DNA of 64,000 nucleotides from positions 3,030,001 through 3,094,000 of the forward strand of contig NC_015520.1 of assembly GCF_000213255.1 (NCBI RefSeq), given 5' to 3'. Shown here one piece after another: positions 53,549 to 61,386 of the stretch (position 1 is the first letter of the stretch; each line of letters opens with the position of its first letter). The notes beneath the pieces are model-generated. The model saw nothing but the letters and a program-made list of their open reading frames with translations, searched no databases and was not told the DNA's origin. A program made the position numbers and the translations under genes. Source of the stretch: Mahella australiensis 50-1 BON (GTDB lineage Bacteria; Bacillota; Clostridia; Mahellales; Mahellaceae).

Positions 53549-53899
53549 CTATCCCCATCGTCCATTTTCGGCTGCAGTCTTTCTGCTATGACATTCATGG
53601 CACAATGGCTCAAGATTGCTCCTATCCATATTTGCCACATTGCCATCAATATGATGAACATCAGTAGCAGCCTTAACAATCCCATGCTTAGCACATTCTC
53701 TGCATAATGGCTCATCAGCCAATACCATTGCACGTATCTTTTGCCATCGCTTATTATAGCCGCGGCTTGCTGCACTGCCACGGATTTTATTATATACACT
53801 TTCATACTGGCGCTTATGCTTATCACAATATCGTTGGCCTGGCTCACACAGCTCTGGACAACCGAAATAAGCGCATGCGGTCTTTAACCTATTAGGCAT
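53549..53899 (-). CDS. HNH endonuclease
   Basis: 116 residues from ATG 53899 (GTGGGTG upstream). The HNH core is 'DVHHIDGNVANMDRSNLEPL' followed by 'CHECHSR', with an N-terminal Cys pair ('CAYFGCPELCEPGQRYCDKH') and 'CRECAKHG'. HNH genes at the packaging end of HK97-type phages help the terminase to cut at cos sites. The order HNH-terS-terL here fits a cos-type phage. Confidence 0.9.
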   Translation of the reverse strand: MPNRLKTACAYFGCPELCEPGQRYCDKHKRQYESVYNKIRGSAASRGYNKRWQKIRAMVLADEPLCRECAKHGIVKAATDVHHIDGNVANMDRSNLEPLCHECHSRKTAAENGRWG

Positions 53900-53957
53900 A
53901 ATATCACCCACTTCAATGCAATAAAAAAGAGCCTCACGGCTCTTCAGTAACTCTAAA

Positions 53958-54383
53958 CTATCTTAATGTCAATATATTTTTATAATAGCTGTCATCCCAC
54001 TTGGTTCCGATTTTTACATTTCTACACATCTCTTTTAGTAATTTTATTAATGCATTATCTTTCAAATTTTCATTATTCATCGGTGAAGTACATGCAACTT
54101 GATATAATTCATTATAAGCGTTAATTACATCTTTGCTATTAGCAAATACTATTGGTATTTTATTTAATGCTCGCATTAATTCTTCTTTAGGCCCATTATA
54201 CCAATTCCCCAATTGATATCTATAGCCAAAAATAATTTCTATTAAGCCAATTTTTGCTTTTAGGATTTGCTGTCTTTTTTGATACCAGAGATTAATCAAT
54301 GTTGCCAATACTCCAGATAATATTATGGAAAATATATTCAATGCTATTTGTTGAGTAGACATATCCAAATCTTTTCCTTTCAT
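53958..54383 (-). CDS. single-pass membrane protein, DUF6680-like
   Basis: 141 residues. A transmembrane helix near 12-34 is followed by a cytoplasmic helical part with 'ELMRALNKIPIVFANSKDVI' and 'NAYNELYQVACTSP'. This part resembles the DUF6680 pattern 'ALN-I-F-...-V-AW--Y' as I remember it. It is transcribed with the late genes but is AT-rich compared with them, so it looks like an inserted moron. A role in superinfection exclusion is possible but unproven. AAGGAAAAG precedes the second ATG (54362), an alternative start. Confidence 0.5.
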   Translation of the reverse strand: MKGKDLDMSTQQIALNIFSIILSGVLATLINLWYQKRQQILKAKIGLIEIIFGYRYQLGNWYNGPKEELMRALNKIPIVFANSKDVINAYNELYQVACTSPMNNENLKDNALIKLLKEMCRNVKIGTKWDDSYYKNILTLR

Positions 54384-54693
54384 TAATAAATTTCTATTAC
54401 TAATATGAGAGATTCACCATGACCCTCGTGGGACTGAACTTGAGATTCTTCTTCGTTTGGCTTTTCGTCAATGCTCACTTATACCTTATACAATGCTCAG
54501 GTATTATATAAGGTAATAAATAAGTAAATTTAAAAGCTTAGTATATAATTATCCTTAGATTAATTATACTACAAACCCGTCAAAAAATCATATCCAAAAC
54601 CCGCCAAAAATACGACAATATAATTGAAAGCGCTAAACCTTCAAATGCAGTTGTAGTGCGCTCTACAGAGTTTAGCAACTCGTCAAAAATCCG
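54384..54693. promoter_or_regulatory. late-promoter region with hairpin and direct repeats
   Basis: No gene is visible. A hairpin GCTAAAC...GTTTAGC (54632-54676, with inner TGTAG/CTACA) follows the late-activator gene. Direct repeats of the form ACCCGTCAAAAA lie at 54575-54586, 54599-54610 (one change) and 54678-54689 (one change). The first two are 24 bp apart. As this is the space between the ArpU/RinA-like activator and the packaging genes, the late promoter should lie here. Confidence 0.5.
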
Positions 54694-55107
54694 TCACAAT
54701 ACTTGATCAAAAAAATGCGTGAATTCTTTAAGATAAGATGGTGGCAAAGCCTCCAGTCGGCCTCTTATCTCATTTCTGATCTCTTTCACCCTGCGTTCAA
54801 CCGTTTTATTGCTCATATAAAGCCTACACTCAATCTGCTTGTATGACATGCCAGCTCTATATTTCATGCGGTATATTTTCCGCTGCTCTGGGTGCAATGT
54901 TCTTATTCCTTCTTTTACCGCATCAACAACGAATGATAGTGTGGCCTTCTTTATAGCTATTTTTTCAACAGCACTATCATAGTGGCTGTTTTTTTGTACA
55001 GGAACCAGCACTACTGATGCCGACATACTCGGCTCAATATCATCAATTAGCGTCTTTAGTAATGGTAAATTGTAAAGTATCCAGTCAACCATTTTGTTTG
55101 AAATCAT
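54694..55107 (-). CDS. ArpU/RinA-type late transcription activator
   Basis: 137 residues. The C-terminal half is a sigma-70 region-4-like HTH: 'LHPEQRKIYRMKYRAGMSYK' and 'IECRLYMSNKTVERRVKEIR'. The protein size and place (end of the early operon, before HNH and terminase) match the ArpU/RinA family that turns on phage late genes. The adjacent intergenic repeats may be its binding sites. Confidence 0.8.
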   Translation of the reverse strand: MISNKMVDWILYNLPLLKTLIDDIEPSMSASVVLVPVQKNSHYDSAVEKIAIKKATLSFVVDAVKEGIRTLHPEQRKIYRMKYRAGMSYKQIECRLYMSNKTVERRVKEIRNEIRGRLEALPPSYLKEFTHFFDQVL

Positions 55108-55296
55108 TTATACCACCATTCCCGGATATACTTGGTGTACACGTCGATTCACACGTTTCCATTTATCGTGCCGCATCAGTAAGATTGCTTGTTTAAAAGT
55201 AATATGCACTTCTATCGGTATATCTAATAAATTAAGCCGCTTAAACTTCTCTATGATATCCGGCTGTGTATAGCTAACGTATTCATATATCGTCAC
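55108..55296 (-). CDS. small early phage protein
   Basis: 62 residues from GTG 55296 (GGAGGTA 6 bases upstream); GTGA overlap with the stop of the RusA gene. 'IYEYVSYTQPDIIEKFKRLN' and 'WKRVNRRVHQVYPG'. Basic and helical; no family recognised. It sits between RusA and the late activator. Confidence 0.55.
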   Translation of the reverse strand: MTIYEYVSYTQPDIIEKFKRLNLLDIPIEVHITFKQAILLMRHDKWKRVNRRVHQVYPGMVV

Positions 55297-55640
55297 TCTG
55301 CTACCTCCCAAAGCTCAATCTCGACTCTTTCGCTTTTATCCCTTAATCGTCGTATCGCTAATACGGTCACTTGCTTGTCATCTTTATAAGCGATTCCATT
55401 CATGCCGTCTAAAATCGCCTTTTCTAAATTGTCCAAATCTCCGCATTGGCTTTTTATATATACCTTTATATCCATGGCCACGTCGCCAACTAGCGGCTCT
55501 TTTATGACTTCCCTCGTTTTCCAGCCGACGAATGTTTCATATTCACGAGTTTTTCGCGGCGTATACACATTGCCGTTTTTTCCTAGCCGTGGTCGGCCTT
55601 TTGGGACCGGCCTACCCGGAATTATGATATGGTATCTCAT
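55293..55640 (-). CDS. rusA: RusA-type Holliday junction resolvase
   Basis: 115 residues: 'IPGRPVPKGRPRLGKNGNVY', 'KSQCGDLDNLEKAILDGMNG' (catalytic Asp residues of the D-DNLxK motif) and 'YKDDKQVTVLAIRR'. It cuts four-way junctions made during phage DNA replication and recombination. Full length for the family. Confidence 0.93.
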   Translation of the reverse strand: MRYHIIIPGRPVPKGRPRLGKNGNVYTPRKTREYETFVGWKTREVIKEPLVGDVAMDIKVYIKSQCGDLDNLEKAILDGMNGIAYKDDKQVTVLAIRRLRDKSERVEIELWEVAE

Positions 55641-55664
55641 CTTTCTCGCTCTCCTGTCTTTTGC

Positions 55665-55910
55665 TCACAACTTTATCACTTTCACATCACCGAGCATCAC
55701 ATCGGCATATGTGAAACATTCATACGTATGCTTGGCTTTGACACGAAAAATGTGCTCATATACCTGTACCACCTTACCTTCGTACCATGGCACATGTGCC
55801 TTTCCAAACCATGCTGGCCTATATCGTACCGTTAATCCAGGTTTAATAGCATTTATAACACCGTTATAATTCCTTTGACTTCTAGAAACCGCGATTTCTT
55901 CTTGAGTCAT
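55665..55910 (-). CDS. small phage protein with SH3-like beta core
   Basis: 81 residues from ATG 55910 (GGAGAGG upstream). 'LTVRYRPAWFGKAHVPWYEG', 'KVVQVYEHIFRVKA'. A small beta-barrel is likely. It overlaps the following upstream gene by about 29 bases. Function unknown. Confidence 0.5.
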   Translation of the reverse strand: MTQEEIAVSRSQRNYNGVINAIKPGLTVRYRPAWFGKAHVPWYEGKVVQVYEHIFRVKAKHTYECFTYADVMLGDVKVIKL

Positions 55911-56112
55911 TACCAACCTCTCCTTTCACACATGCTTCCACTTCGTTATGCCAGCTATCGCATATACCCATCAGCTGCTTGATGATTCTATCTTTCTCCT
56001 GCGATTCCAACAGCAGCTGCGCACATTTGAGCAGCAACCGGTCATGGTCCAACTTCAGTCGATCTATATAATCAGCAATATCCTCACTACAGTTAAATCT
56101 TTTATCGTTCAT
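55882..56112 (-). CDS. small coiled-coil phage protein
   Basis: 76 residues from ATG 56112, which shares one base with the stop of the preceding gene. Helical: 'DIADYIDRLKLDHDRLLLKC' and 'LLLESQEKDRIIKQLMG', with heptad-like leucines. Unknown function in the early operon. Confidence 0.5.
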   Translation of the reverse strand: MNDKRFNCSEDIADYIDRLKLDHDRLLLKCAQLLLESQEKDRIIKQLMGICDSWHNEVEACVKGEVGNDSRRNRGF

Positions 56113-56489
56113 CACTTCTCCGCTCCTTTTTTAAACTTTATCCCTCGCGCCTCCAACGCTTTCACCACATGCTCATCGTTTTTGTGCCGCTCGTAGAAAT
56201 CCACAATATTATCTTTGGCTATCATTTCCGGATCAGCCACTTCAGCTACCCATGGAATATAATAACTGGATTTCACCTTGCATTGCTGGCCGTCATAGCT
56301 ATATTTCGTACCAGCTGGGCATATGCAATGTGCTATATACTCGTATTCACCCATATCTGTCTTTTTACGATACATCACCATTCCGGTATCGTTGCATATC
56401 CAGCAGGCGGGCAGCTCAACATTTTTCTCATCCGGCTGGTCTGGCCGATCATCTTTTAATATCTCAACATCAAAAGTCACTGGGCCCAT
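56112..56489 (-). CDS. small phage protein with Cys pairs, downstream of the DnaC-like gene
   Basis: 125 residues from ATG 56489 (GGAGG 8 bases before). Contains 'PACWICNDTGMVMY' and 'HCICPAGTKY', two cysteine pairs that could bind zinc as in DnaJ-type zinc fingers. Its start lies inside the end of the helicase-loader gene. Proteins of this type often accompany phage DnaC-like loaders. Confidence 0.6.
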   Translation of the reverse strand: MGPVTFDVEILKDDRPDQPDEKNVELPACWICNDTGMVMYRKKTDMGEYEYIAHCICPAGTKYSYDGQQCKVKSSYYIPWVAEVADPEMIAKDNIVDFYERHKNDEHVVKALEARGIKFKKGAEK

Positions 56490-57163
56490 CTTTTTAACCT
56501 CCAATCCTCTCCTGATACCTTAACGAACTCGCACATCTCGGCCAATCTTGAGACTATAGCATCTCCCTTCTCGCCCAATTTTTTGCGGAGAACTGCTGAT
56601 GAAAAGTTCGTCGTCACTATGATCGGCCTCTCATTCTCGTATAACCGGTTGATGATCTGGTATATCACAGTTGTGGAGTTTTCCGTTGCATTTTCTTTCC
56701 CCAAATCATCGATAACTAAAATATCCACGTTATCCGTGAAGGTCCTTATCATTTCAGCTTCTGTCAGTTCTGAGTCCCTTCTGTAAGTGCTCTTTACAAG
56801 CGTCAATATGTCTATCACATTGCCGAATATGACCGAATAAAGCTTGCTAATAAGCTCATTAGCTATGGCAGCCGCAAGGTGGGTTTTCCCGGTTCCCACC
56901 GGGCCAGTGAAAAGCAATCCTTTCTCAACATTTGGAAACCTAGTGGCGAATTCATATGCTATTTTATAAGCATTCAACGCCTCTGGACTCAGATTGGCGG
57001 TATCGAAAGTTTCAAACGTCCGCTTTGCAAATCTGCTGCCCAATCCGCTTTTATTCAGCAGTTTCATCGCTTTGGACTGTTTCTCTTTTTTGAGCATTTC
57101 CTGAACATTCTTCTCGTTTTGAGCTATGCTTCTGCGAATGTACTCTGTTAACTCGTCATTCAT
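56477..57163 (-). CDS. DnaC-like helicase loader ATPase
   Basis: 228 residues. AAA+ features: Walker A 'FTGPVGTGKTHLAAAIANEL' (about 85-104), Walker B 'VDILVIDDLGKENAT' (about 148), sensor 'PIIVTTNFSS' (about 182) and an Arg finger region 'VSRLAEMC'. The N-terminal helical part binds the replicative helicase. It places the host DnaB-type helicase at the phage origin, which is probably the iteron array in the preceding gene. Confidence 0.92.
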   Translation of the reverse strand: MNDELTEYIRRSIAQNEKNVQEMLKKEKQSKAMKLLNKSGLGSRFAKRTFETFDTANLSPEALNAYKIAYEFATRFPNVEKGLLFTGPVGTGKTHLAAAIANELISKLYSVIFGNVIDILTLVKSTYRRDSELTEAEMIRTFTDNVDILVIDDLGKENATENSTTVIYQIINRLYENERPIIVTTNFSSAVLRKKLGEKGDAIVSRLAEMCEFVKVSGEDWRLKRWAQ

Positions 57164-57181
57164 TGGTTTTGCCTCCTAAGC

Positions 57182-58078
57182 TTAAAAAAGATTATCATAC
57201 ACATTGCCAGCCGAGGCCTCATTTGGTCCAGCCCTCGCTTTCTTGACCTGCATTTGATACTTGGCGAGTTGCCTTTCTACAACAAGCAGGCTGTCTATCT
57301 TGTCATGCCAATATCTATCGCTGAAAAGCCAGTCTATGCAATCCTTTATCTCGCCGCTGCTCGCCATATTCAGCAACCGGTGCGCGGTAGAGTAGTTTTT
57401 AAGCAGCCAATCCTTAGGGAAAACCGTAACGCCATTGGCCACAAGCTTATCTTTGAGGTAACATGCAATAGCTTTATCCTCGTCCGAATATTTAGGCCCT
57501 CGTGCTTTAGCCCTAGCGGTTGGTTCCCCTTTGGCCTTTGTATCATCATTTTGGTGAGCTTGCTCACCATCTACGTTAGTAGATATAATATATTTATTTA
57601 TATATTTATTTAGGCACCCCTCAACGTCAGTCGTATCAAGGCTTTGAGGGTTGTCAACCCTTGTACAAATAGACAAGGGTACCCTTGCACATTTGTACAA
57701 CCCTTGCTTTGTCTTTTCGTTCAACCCTTGCACATTTATACAACCCTTATACCATTGTTCAACCCTTGTATTAAAAGTGTAGGTGGGCACTTTGCCGGGC
57801 TCATAGCTGGTACGAATAATTATGCTCCATTCAATAAGCTGCTTCAGCTGTTTTGAAACATAGGAAGGAGATGTATCAACAGCTTCTGCGAACTCTTTCA
57901 AGGAAATGCTATCTTCTTTTATCCCCCAGCCATAAGTTCGCCGGAATAAGAACATGCATATTCCTTTTTGAACCCCGCTTATCCTCGCCATGGCCAAAGC
58001 TTCGAGTATCAAATTGGCAAGCGGTGTATAGCCATCTTCTATATCTGCTTTTAAAATTTCCCGGTCTCCTTTTGGCAT
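57182..58078 (-). CDS. phage replication initiator (Rep-O-like)
   Basis: 298 residues. The N-terminal about 100 residues are a winged helix of the phage replication protein O family ('LILEALAMARISGVQKGICM', 'FLFRRTYGWGIKEDSISLKE', 'EAVDTSPSYVSKQLKQLIEW'). A central Asn/Thr-rich linker (about 120-190) is encoded by the iteron array 57647-57768. The C-terminal domain (about 195-290) resembles the DnaD-like or helicase-loader-binding part. It acts with the DnaC-like gene downstream. As in phage lambda, the origin seems to lie within the gene. Confidence 0.83.
   Translation of the reverse strand: MPKGDREILKADIEDGYTPLANLILEALAMARISGVQKGICMFLFRRTYGWGIKEDSISLKEFAEAVDTSPSYVSKQLKQLIEWSIIIRTSYEPGKVPTYTFNTRVEQWYKGCINVQGLNEKTKQGLYKCARVPLSICTRVDNPQSLDTTDVEGCLNKYINKYIISTNVDGEQAHQNDDTKAKGEPTARAKARGPKYSDEDKAIACYLKDKLVANGVTVFPKDWLLKNYSTAHRLLNMASSGEIKDCIDWLFSDRYWHDKIDSLLVVERQLAKYQMQVKKARAGPNEASAGNVYDNLF
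57647..57768. repeat. CAACCCTTG iteron array, probable phage replication origin
   Basis: CAACCCTTG at 57655, 57698, 57722 and 57760, CAACCCTTA at 57741, a palindrome CAAGGGTACCCTTG at 57674-57687 and an inverted CAACCCTC at about 57647-57654. All lie inside the coding sequence of the replication initiator, in the part that encodes its flexible linker. Confidence 0.8.
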
Positions 58079-58159
58079 TTATATCCCACCTTCTGCTCCA
58101 AACTCTTTATAGAGGCGGCCGAAACCGCCTCTACTCTCTGTTCCAGATGAATTCACTTG

Positions 58160-59023
58160 TTAACTGGCCGCGGCTTTAGCTTTAGCCTGACATGCCCGGC
58201 ATAATGGCTTGCCGAATGTGGAATTGCTGTATCGGTCCTCCGCTGCCGTTATTGTAGCTCCGCATTCTGAGCATGCATGGCCGGAGCCATCATTTTTAGC
58301 CGTGGCAGCTGCTGGTTTTGGTTTTTTAGCATCTATTACGAGAGATGCCTCACTGCGCAATACATCTTTCAGATCCGTTATCTCGCGGCCGCATATCTGG
58401 GATATTTCGGTTAGCATATCATCTTCCGTGACCTTACCGAATAGCTTCTTTATTAAATCTACTTGCTTGCTGCTCGCGGTCTCGATGCCCCCTGTTAGAT
58501 CCTCCATATCCTGTGTAAACTTTCTGCTCGCCGCTGTGGCCTTTAATACTGCATCTATAAAAGCTCTCTTATTGGCCATTTTAATGAGTGTATTTTGTAG
58601 ATCAGCCGGATCTGCATTTTCGACCGTATTGCCTTTTGAGTCTTTGCGGTACCGATATTTCCGCTCATAACTGTTGGCCGATCCAATACCATATGCAACT
58701 TGTGCTCCGCTTTCGATATGTATGAGCGGCATACCTACCACATAGCTGAATATACCTTTCTCGAAATCCTCGTTGCGATCCAATATATCAGCTTTGCCCT
58801 GGGCCAATTTGAACACTCGGCATAATATCTCAGCGCCCGGCTTTAAGAGCGTCGGTTTGTCAGTGCCTGGGATACGGTCATAATCGACCTTTGGCTCTAA
58901 CAACTGCTCAAATAGCATATCCAGCGCATCGCGCATCTGGACAGCCTTAGCGATCTCAGCTCCGATATTCCGAGGCATAATGTCTACTGTTACTACCGAT
59001 ACTTCTTGAATTTCATCGCTCAT
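58160..59023 (-). CDS. phage protein with C-terminal zinc ribbon, replication/recombination region
   Basis: 287 residues from ATG 59023 (AAAGGAG about 10 bases upstream; other ATGs at 59029 and 59056). 'DYDRIPGTDKPTLLKPGAEI' and 'LQNTLIKMANKRAFIDAVLK' are blocks I know from phage proteins near single-strand annealing or replication genes. Residues about 250-280 carry 'CSECGATITAAEDR...CRAC', a CxxC-CxxC zinc ribbon. A DNA-binding role in recombination is plausible. No clear family name. Confidence 0.6.
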   Translation of the reverse strand: MSDEIQEVSVVTVDIMPRNIGAEIAKAVQMRDALDMLFEQLLEPKVDYDRIPGTDKPTLLKPGAEILCRVFKLAQGKADILDRNEDFEKGIFSYVVGMPLIHIESGAQVAYGIGSANSYERKYRYRKDSKGNTVENADPADLQNTLIKMANKRAFIDAVLKATAASRKFTQDMEDLTGGIETASSKQVDLIKKLFGKVTEDDMLTEISQICGREITDLKDVLRSEASLVIDAKKPKPAAATAKNDGSGHACSECGATITAAEDRYSNSTFGKPLCRACQAKAKAAAS

Positions 59024-59096
59024 TTTCATTACTCCTTTACTCAATTTGTTAAACATGCTATAATTAATCCGTAATATTTTTTTGTAATGGCGCTTT

Positions 59097-59306
59097 CTAA
59101 GCGTCTTTTTTTATTTCCTGCAATGTCGTTTTTACACTATCTATTAAGCCTGTAACCAGTAACGCTAGTGGTAATACAAGCCATTCTCCGCCAATGGCAA
59201 AGTATCCTCGCGCTTCGTATGCGCTGTGTATCGCAAATGGCATAAGGACTAGCCCAATGCCTAGTGCTACAATATATAACCAGTATTTTTTAAACAAGCG
59301 CCTCAT
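59097..59306 (-). CDS. small two-helix membrane protein
   Basis: 69 residues with hydrophobic segments at about 10-28 and 35-55 and a basic tail. It overlaps the next upstream gene by 4 bases. Unknown; it might be an early membrane protein of the phage. Confidence 0.5.
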   Translation of the reverse strand: MRRLFKKYWLYIVALGIGLVLMPFAIHSAYEARGYFAIGGEWLVLPLALLVTGLIDSVKTTLQEIKKDA

Positions 59307-59524
59307 TTTTTCAGCCCTTCTTTCACAACATAGAGGTCATAACCGCCGACATATTCACCAGCAAGTTCCTCCAACTGCTTCCGGCATTTTTGTAATTCGA
59401 CCTCAGCATCCTTAGCTGCTCGTATTTGCCTTTGCATCTCCATCATCCTTGAGAGTATTGTCGCCATGTGTTCCTCGGTTTTAAGCCTTTCGTCCTCATA
59501 TGTCTCATGTTTGTATATCATCAT
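59303..59524 (-). CDS. small coiled-coil phage protein
   Basis: 73 residues: 'MATILSRMMEMQRQIRAAKD', 'VELQKCRKQLEELAGEYVGG', clearly helical with heptads. Ribosome binding site GAGGTG stands before the ATG. It is in the early operon between the HTH gene and the small membrane protein. Function unknown. Confidence 0.5.
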   Translation of the reverse strand: MMIYKHETYEDERLKTEEHMATILSRMMEMQRQIRAAKDAEVELQKCRKQLEELAGEYVGGYDLYVVKEGLKK

Positions 59525-59527
59525 TTC

Positions 59528-59911
59528 TCACCTCCTTTTCCTGCCCATGACTTGCAACTGCACCTCATCCGATTGTTCTTGGTGCTTTTGCTCTAGCCAT
59601 TCCAGCAGCGCCTTCTTTGGCACTCGCACTTGCCGGCCTATGTGCACCGCCGGAAATCCCAGCCAATGACTCATTTCATACGCCTTGGTAACACCTATTT
59701 GGAGGAATTGAGCCATCTGCTGAATTGTCAGTACCGTCGGGAAACCGTCATCAGCATCATCTATTTTGGCATCCATCAGATCAGCTCCAATGGTCTTCTC
59801 CACATCAGCTTTGGCCTTCATAAGCGACTTATCGTTGGCCCGTTCCTCTGGCGTCAATGATGTAAACTTGGTCAAAAGCTGTATCAGCAGGTCCTTCTCT
59901 TGTTCTGTCAT
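59528..59911 (-). CDS. phage HTH (excisionase-like) DNA-binding protein
   Basis: 127 residues. The C-terminal half is a MerR/excisionase-type winged helix ('LTIQQMAQFLQIGVTKAYEM', 'FPAVHIGRQVRVPKKALLEW'); the N-terminal 60 residues are an acidic helical extension. AAAGGAGTAG precedes the ATG. It could be the directionality factor of the prophage or an early regulator. Confidence 0.75.
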   Translation of the reverse strand: MTEQEKDLLIQLLTKFTSLTPEERANDKSLMKAKADVEKTIGADLMDAKIDDADDGFPTVLTIQQMAQFLQIGVTKAYEMSHWLGFPAVHIGRQVRVPKKALLEWLEQKHQEQSDEVQLQVMGRKRR

Positions 59912-59926
59912 GATTTCTACTCCTTT

Positions 59927-60163
59927 CTAATCTCCATAAAATGGCCTATCCGATAGCCTTGTTACCGTTACCTTCTTGCCGTAGTAGTCCTGCAGCACTC
60001 GACCATCGGTAAATATTAAACGGACGAACCGTGAACCAACGCGGTTTAAGATGCTTGACACTATACCATGGCTTTTTACTTCATCTCCGGGCCAAACATC
60101 TTCAATATTCATGGTCCATGGGCCTTTATCGCTCAAGTATTTCTTTCTCGTTTCTGCTCGCAT
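59927..60163 (-). CDS. small early phage protein
   Basis: 78 residues from ATG 60163, chosen because GGAGGTG stands 7 bases before it (longer frame starts have none). 'VWPGDEVKSHGIVSSILNRV' and 'RFVRLIFTDGRVLQDYYGKK' suggest a small SH3-like or Hfq-like beta barrel. Unknown function. Confidence 0.55.
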   Translation of the reverse strand: MRAETRKKYLSDKGPWTMNIEDVWPGDEVKSHGIVSSILNRVGSRFVRLIFTDGRVLQDYYGKKVTVTRLSDRPFYGD

Positions 60164-60176
60164 CTCTCTCACCTCC

Positions 60177-60434
60177 TTATGCCATCTCGGTTTTGTCCCC
60201 AACAGTACCATCTTTATAACCACAAATTGTTGTATTAGTGGTTATAAAAATATCTGGGAAGAGTTCTTCCATGGGTGTCTCATAATATCTTTCAAACTCT
60301 TTCATTAATTTGATATTAGGACTTCTTTCACCACGCTCTATATAACTTAAAAATTGCTGACTTATTCCTAATTCACTTGCAACAGCAGTTTGACTGCGTT
60401 CTCCTCTTAATTTGATTAGTTTTTTGCGTTCCAT
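60177..60434 (-). CDS. Cro-like XRE repressor
   Basis: 85 residues. The HTH covers 5-60: 'LIKLRGERSQTAVASELGIS', 'QQFLSYIERGERSPNIKLMK'. It is the first gene of the minus-strand early operon, divergent from the CI-like repressor gene, so it is the likely Cro counterpart. AGAGGTG precedes the ATG. Confidence 0.85.
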   Translation of the reverse strand: MERKKLIKLRGERSQTAVASELGISQQFLSYIERGERSPNIKLMKEFERYYETPMEELFPDIFITTNTTICGYKDGTVGDKTEMA

Positions 60435-60450
60435 TATATCACCTCTTATA

Positions 60451-60575
60451 TTACAACGTAATGTAGTATTTCCATAATAAGAATATCACAACGTTACGTT
60501 GTTGTCAATAGCTTTAGCTAAAAATTTTACAACAAAAAGTGTATTCATTATACAACATAAGGTTGTATAATGAAT
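60451..60575. promoter_or_regulatory. lysogeny switch operators
   Basis: Three related sites with ACAAC/GTTGT half-sites: TACAACGTAATGTA (60452-60465, imperfect), ACAACGTTACGTTGT (60488-60502) and a 33-bp perfect inverted repeat centred on ATAAG (60543-60575: 14-bp arms ATTCATTATACAAC and complement). The last overlaps a TATAAT-like hexamer before the repressor gene. They lie between the divergent cro- and cI-like genes. Confidence 0.75.
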
Positions 60576-60599
60576 AAAGAAAGTTAAGGAGGATACAAC

Positions 60600-60983
60600 A
60601 TGAATAGGATAAAAGAATTACGGGAGGAGGCTAAAATCAGCCAAGCCGAGTTAGCATCTATATTAGGTGTTACACAACAGGCTTTAAGCAATTACGAAAA
60701 TGGTCTAAGAGAACCTGACTTAGATACAATAAATAAAATTGCAAATTATTTTGGAGTATCTATAGATTATTTGCTTTGTCGTACCAACGTTCGTAACTCA
60801 GATGTTATTGAAGAAGCCATAAAAGACGATCCGGAACTGGAACGCATATGGAATATGCTCAATAACAGAGAAGAAGTCCGCCTGATGTTCAAAAAGATAG
60901 CTGATCTAAAGCCGGCTGACGTGAAGCGAATACTCAAGATAATCGAGATCGTCGAAGAAGAAGATTCCGCATCGCAATTATAA
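60600..60983 (+). CDS. CI-like XRE repressor
   Basis: 127 residues. HTH at 3-60: 'RIKELREEAKISQAELASIL', 'TQQALSNYENGLREPDLDTI'. The C-terminal 50 residues are helical (dimerisation), with no S24 protease. Such short repressors are usually inactivated by an ImmA-type protease, which is encoded next. AAGGAGG stands 7 bases before the ATG. Confidence 0.9.
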   Translation: MNRIKELREEAKISQAELASILGVTQQALSNYENGLREPDLDTINKIANYFGVSIDYLLCRTNVRNSDVIEEAIKDDPELERIWNMLNNREEVRLMFKKIADLKPADVKRILKIIEIVEEEDSASQL

Positions 60984-61026
60984 TTACCCGATCGGCGATG
61001 GACAAGCTTTATGGAGGCTATGCATA

Positions 61027-61386
61027 ATGGTTAGAGAAATACTTTCAGCTATGCGCAATGAACAAGATTTCGATACTTTGTTATGGACATATGGTATCGT
61101 ATGTAAACTAGAGATGCTGCCCGGCTACATCTATGGATTTACATATAAGTCAACATCAAGCATATACCACATATTTATCAACGAAGCTCTATGCGATGTT
61201 AAAAGAAATGAAACCGTATTGCACGAGCTCGAGCATATAGAATTGGGCCATTTCGAGGCTGGCTTTATCGGTATTATAGATATATACTATGAGGAACAGG
61301 CCGATAAAGAAGCTCAGAAGATAGCTGAAGAAACGGCCATATATAATTGGGAGGTAAAAATAATAAGCGGAGGCATTTATAAATGA
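61027..61386 (+). CDS. ImmA/IrrE-type metallopeptidase
   Basis: 119 residues with the zinc motif 'VLHELEHIELGHFE' (HExxH near 65-69 and a second His/Glu). It belongs to the ImmA/IrrE (peptidase M78) family that cleaves XRE repressors after DNA damage or a signal. GGAGG is 9 bases before the ATG. It overlaps the exonuclease gene by 4 bases (ATGA). Confidence 0.88.
   Translation: MVREILSAMRNEQDFDTLLWTYGIVCKLEMLPGYIYGFTYKSTSSIYHIFINEALCDVKRNETVLHELEHIELGHFEAGFIGIIDIYYEEQADKEAQKIAEETAIYNWEVKIISGGIYK

Noticed and set aside
53524-53847. 107-codon minus-strand frame overlapping the HNH gene
   Set aside because: Alternative frame of the clear HNH endonuclease; no independent support.
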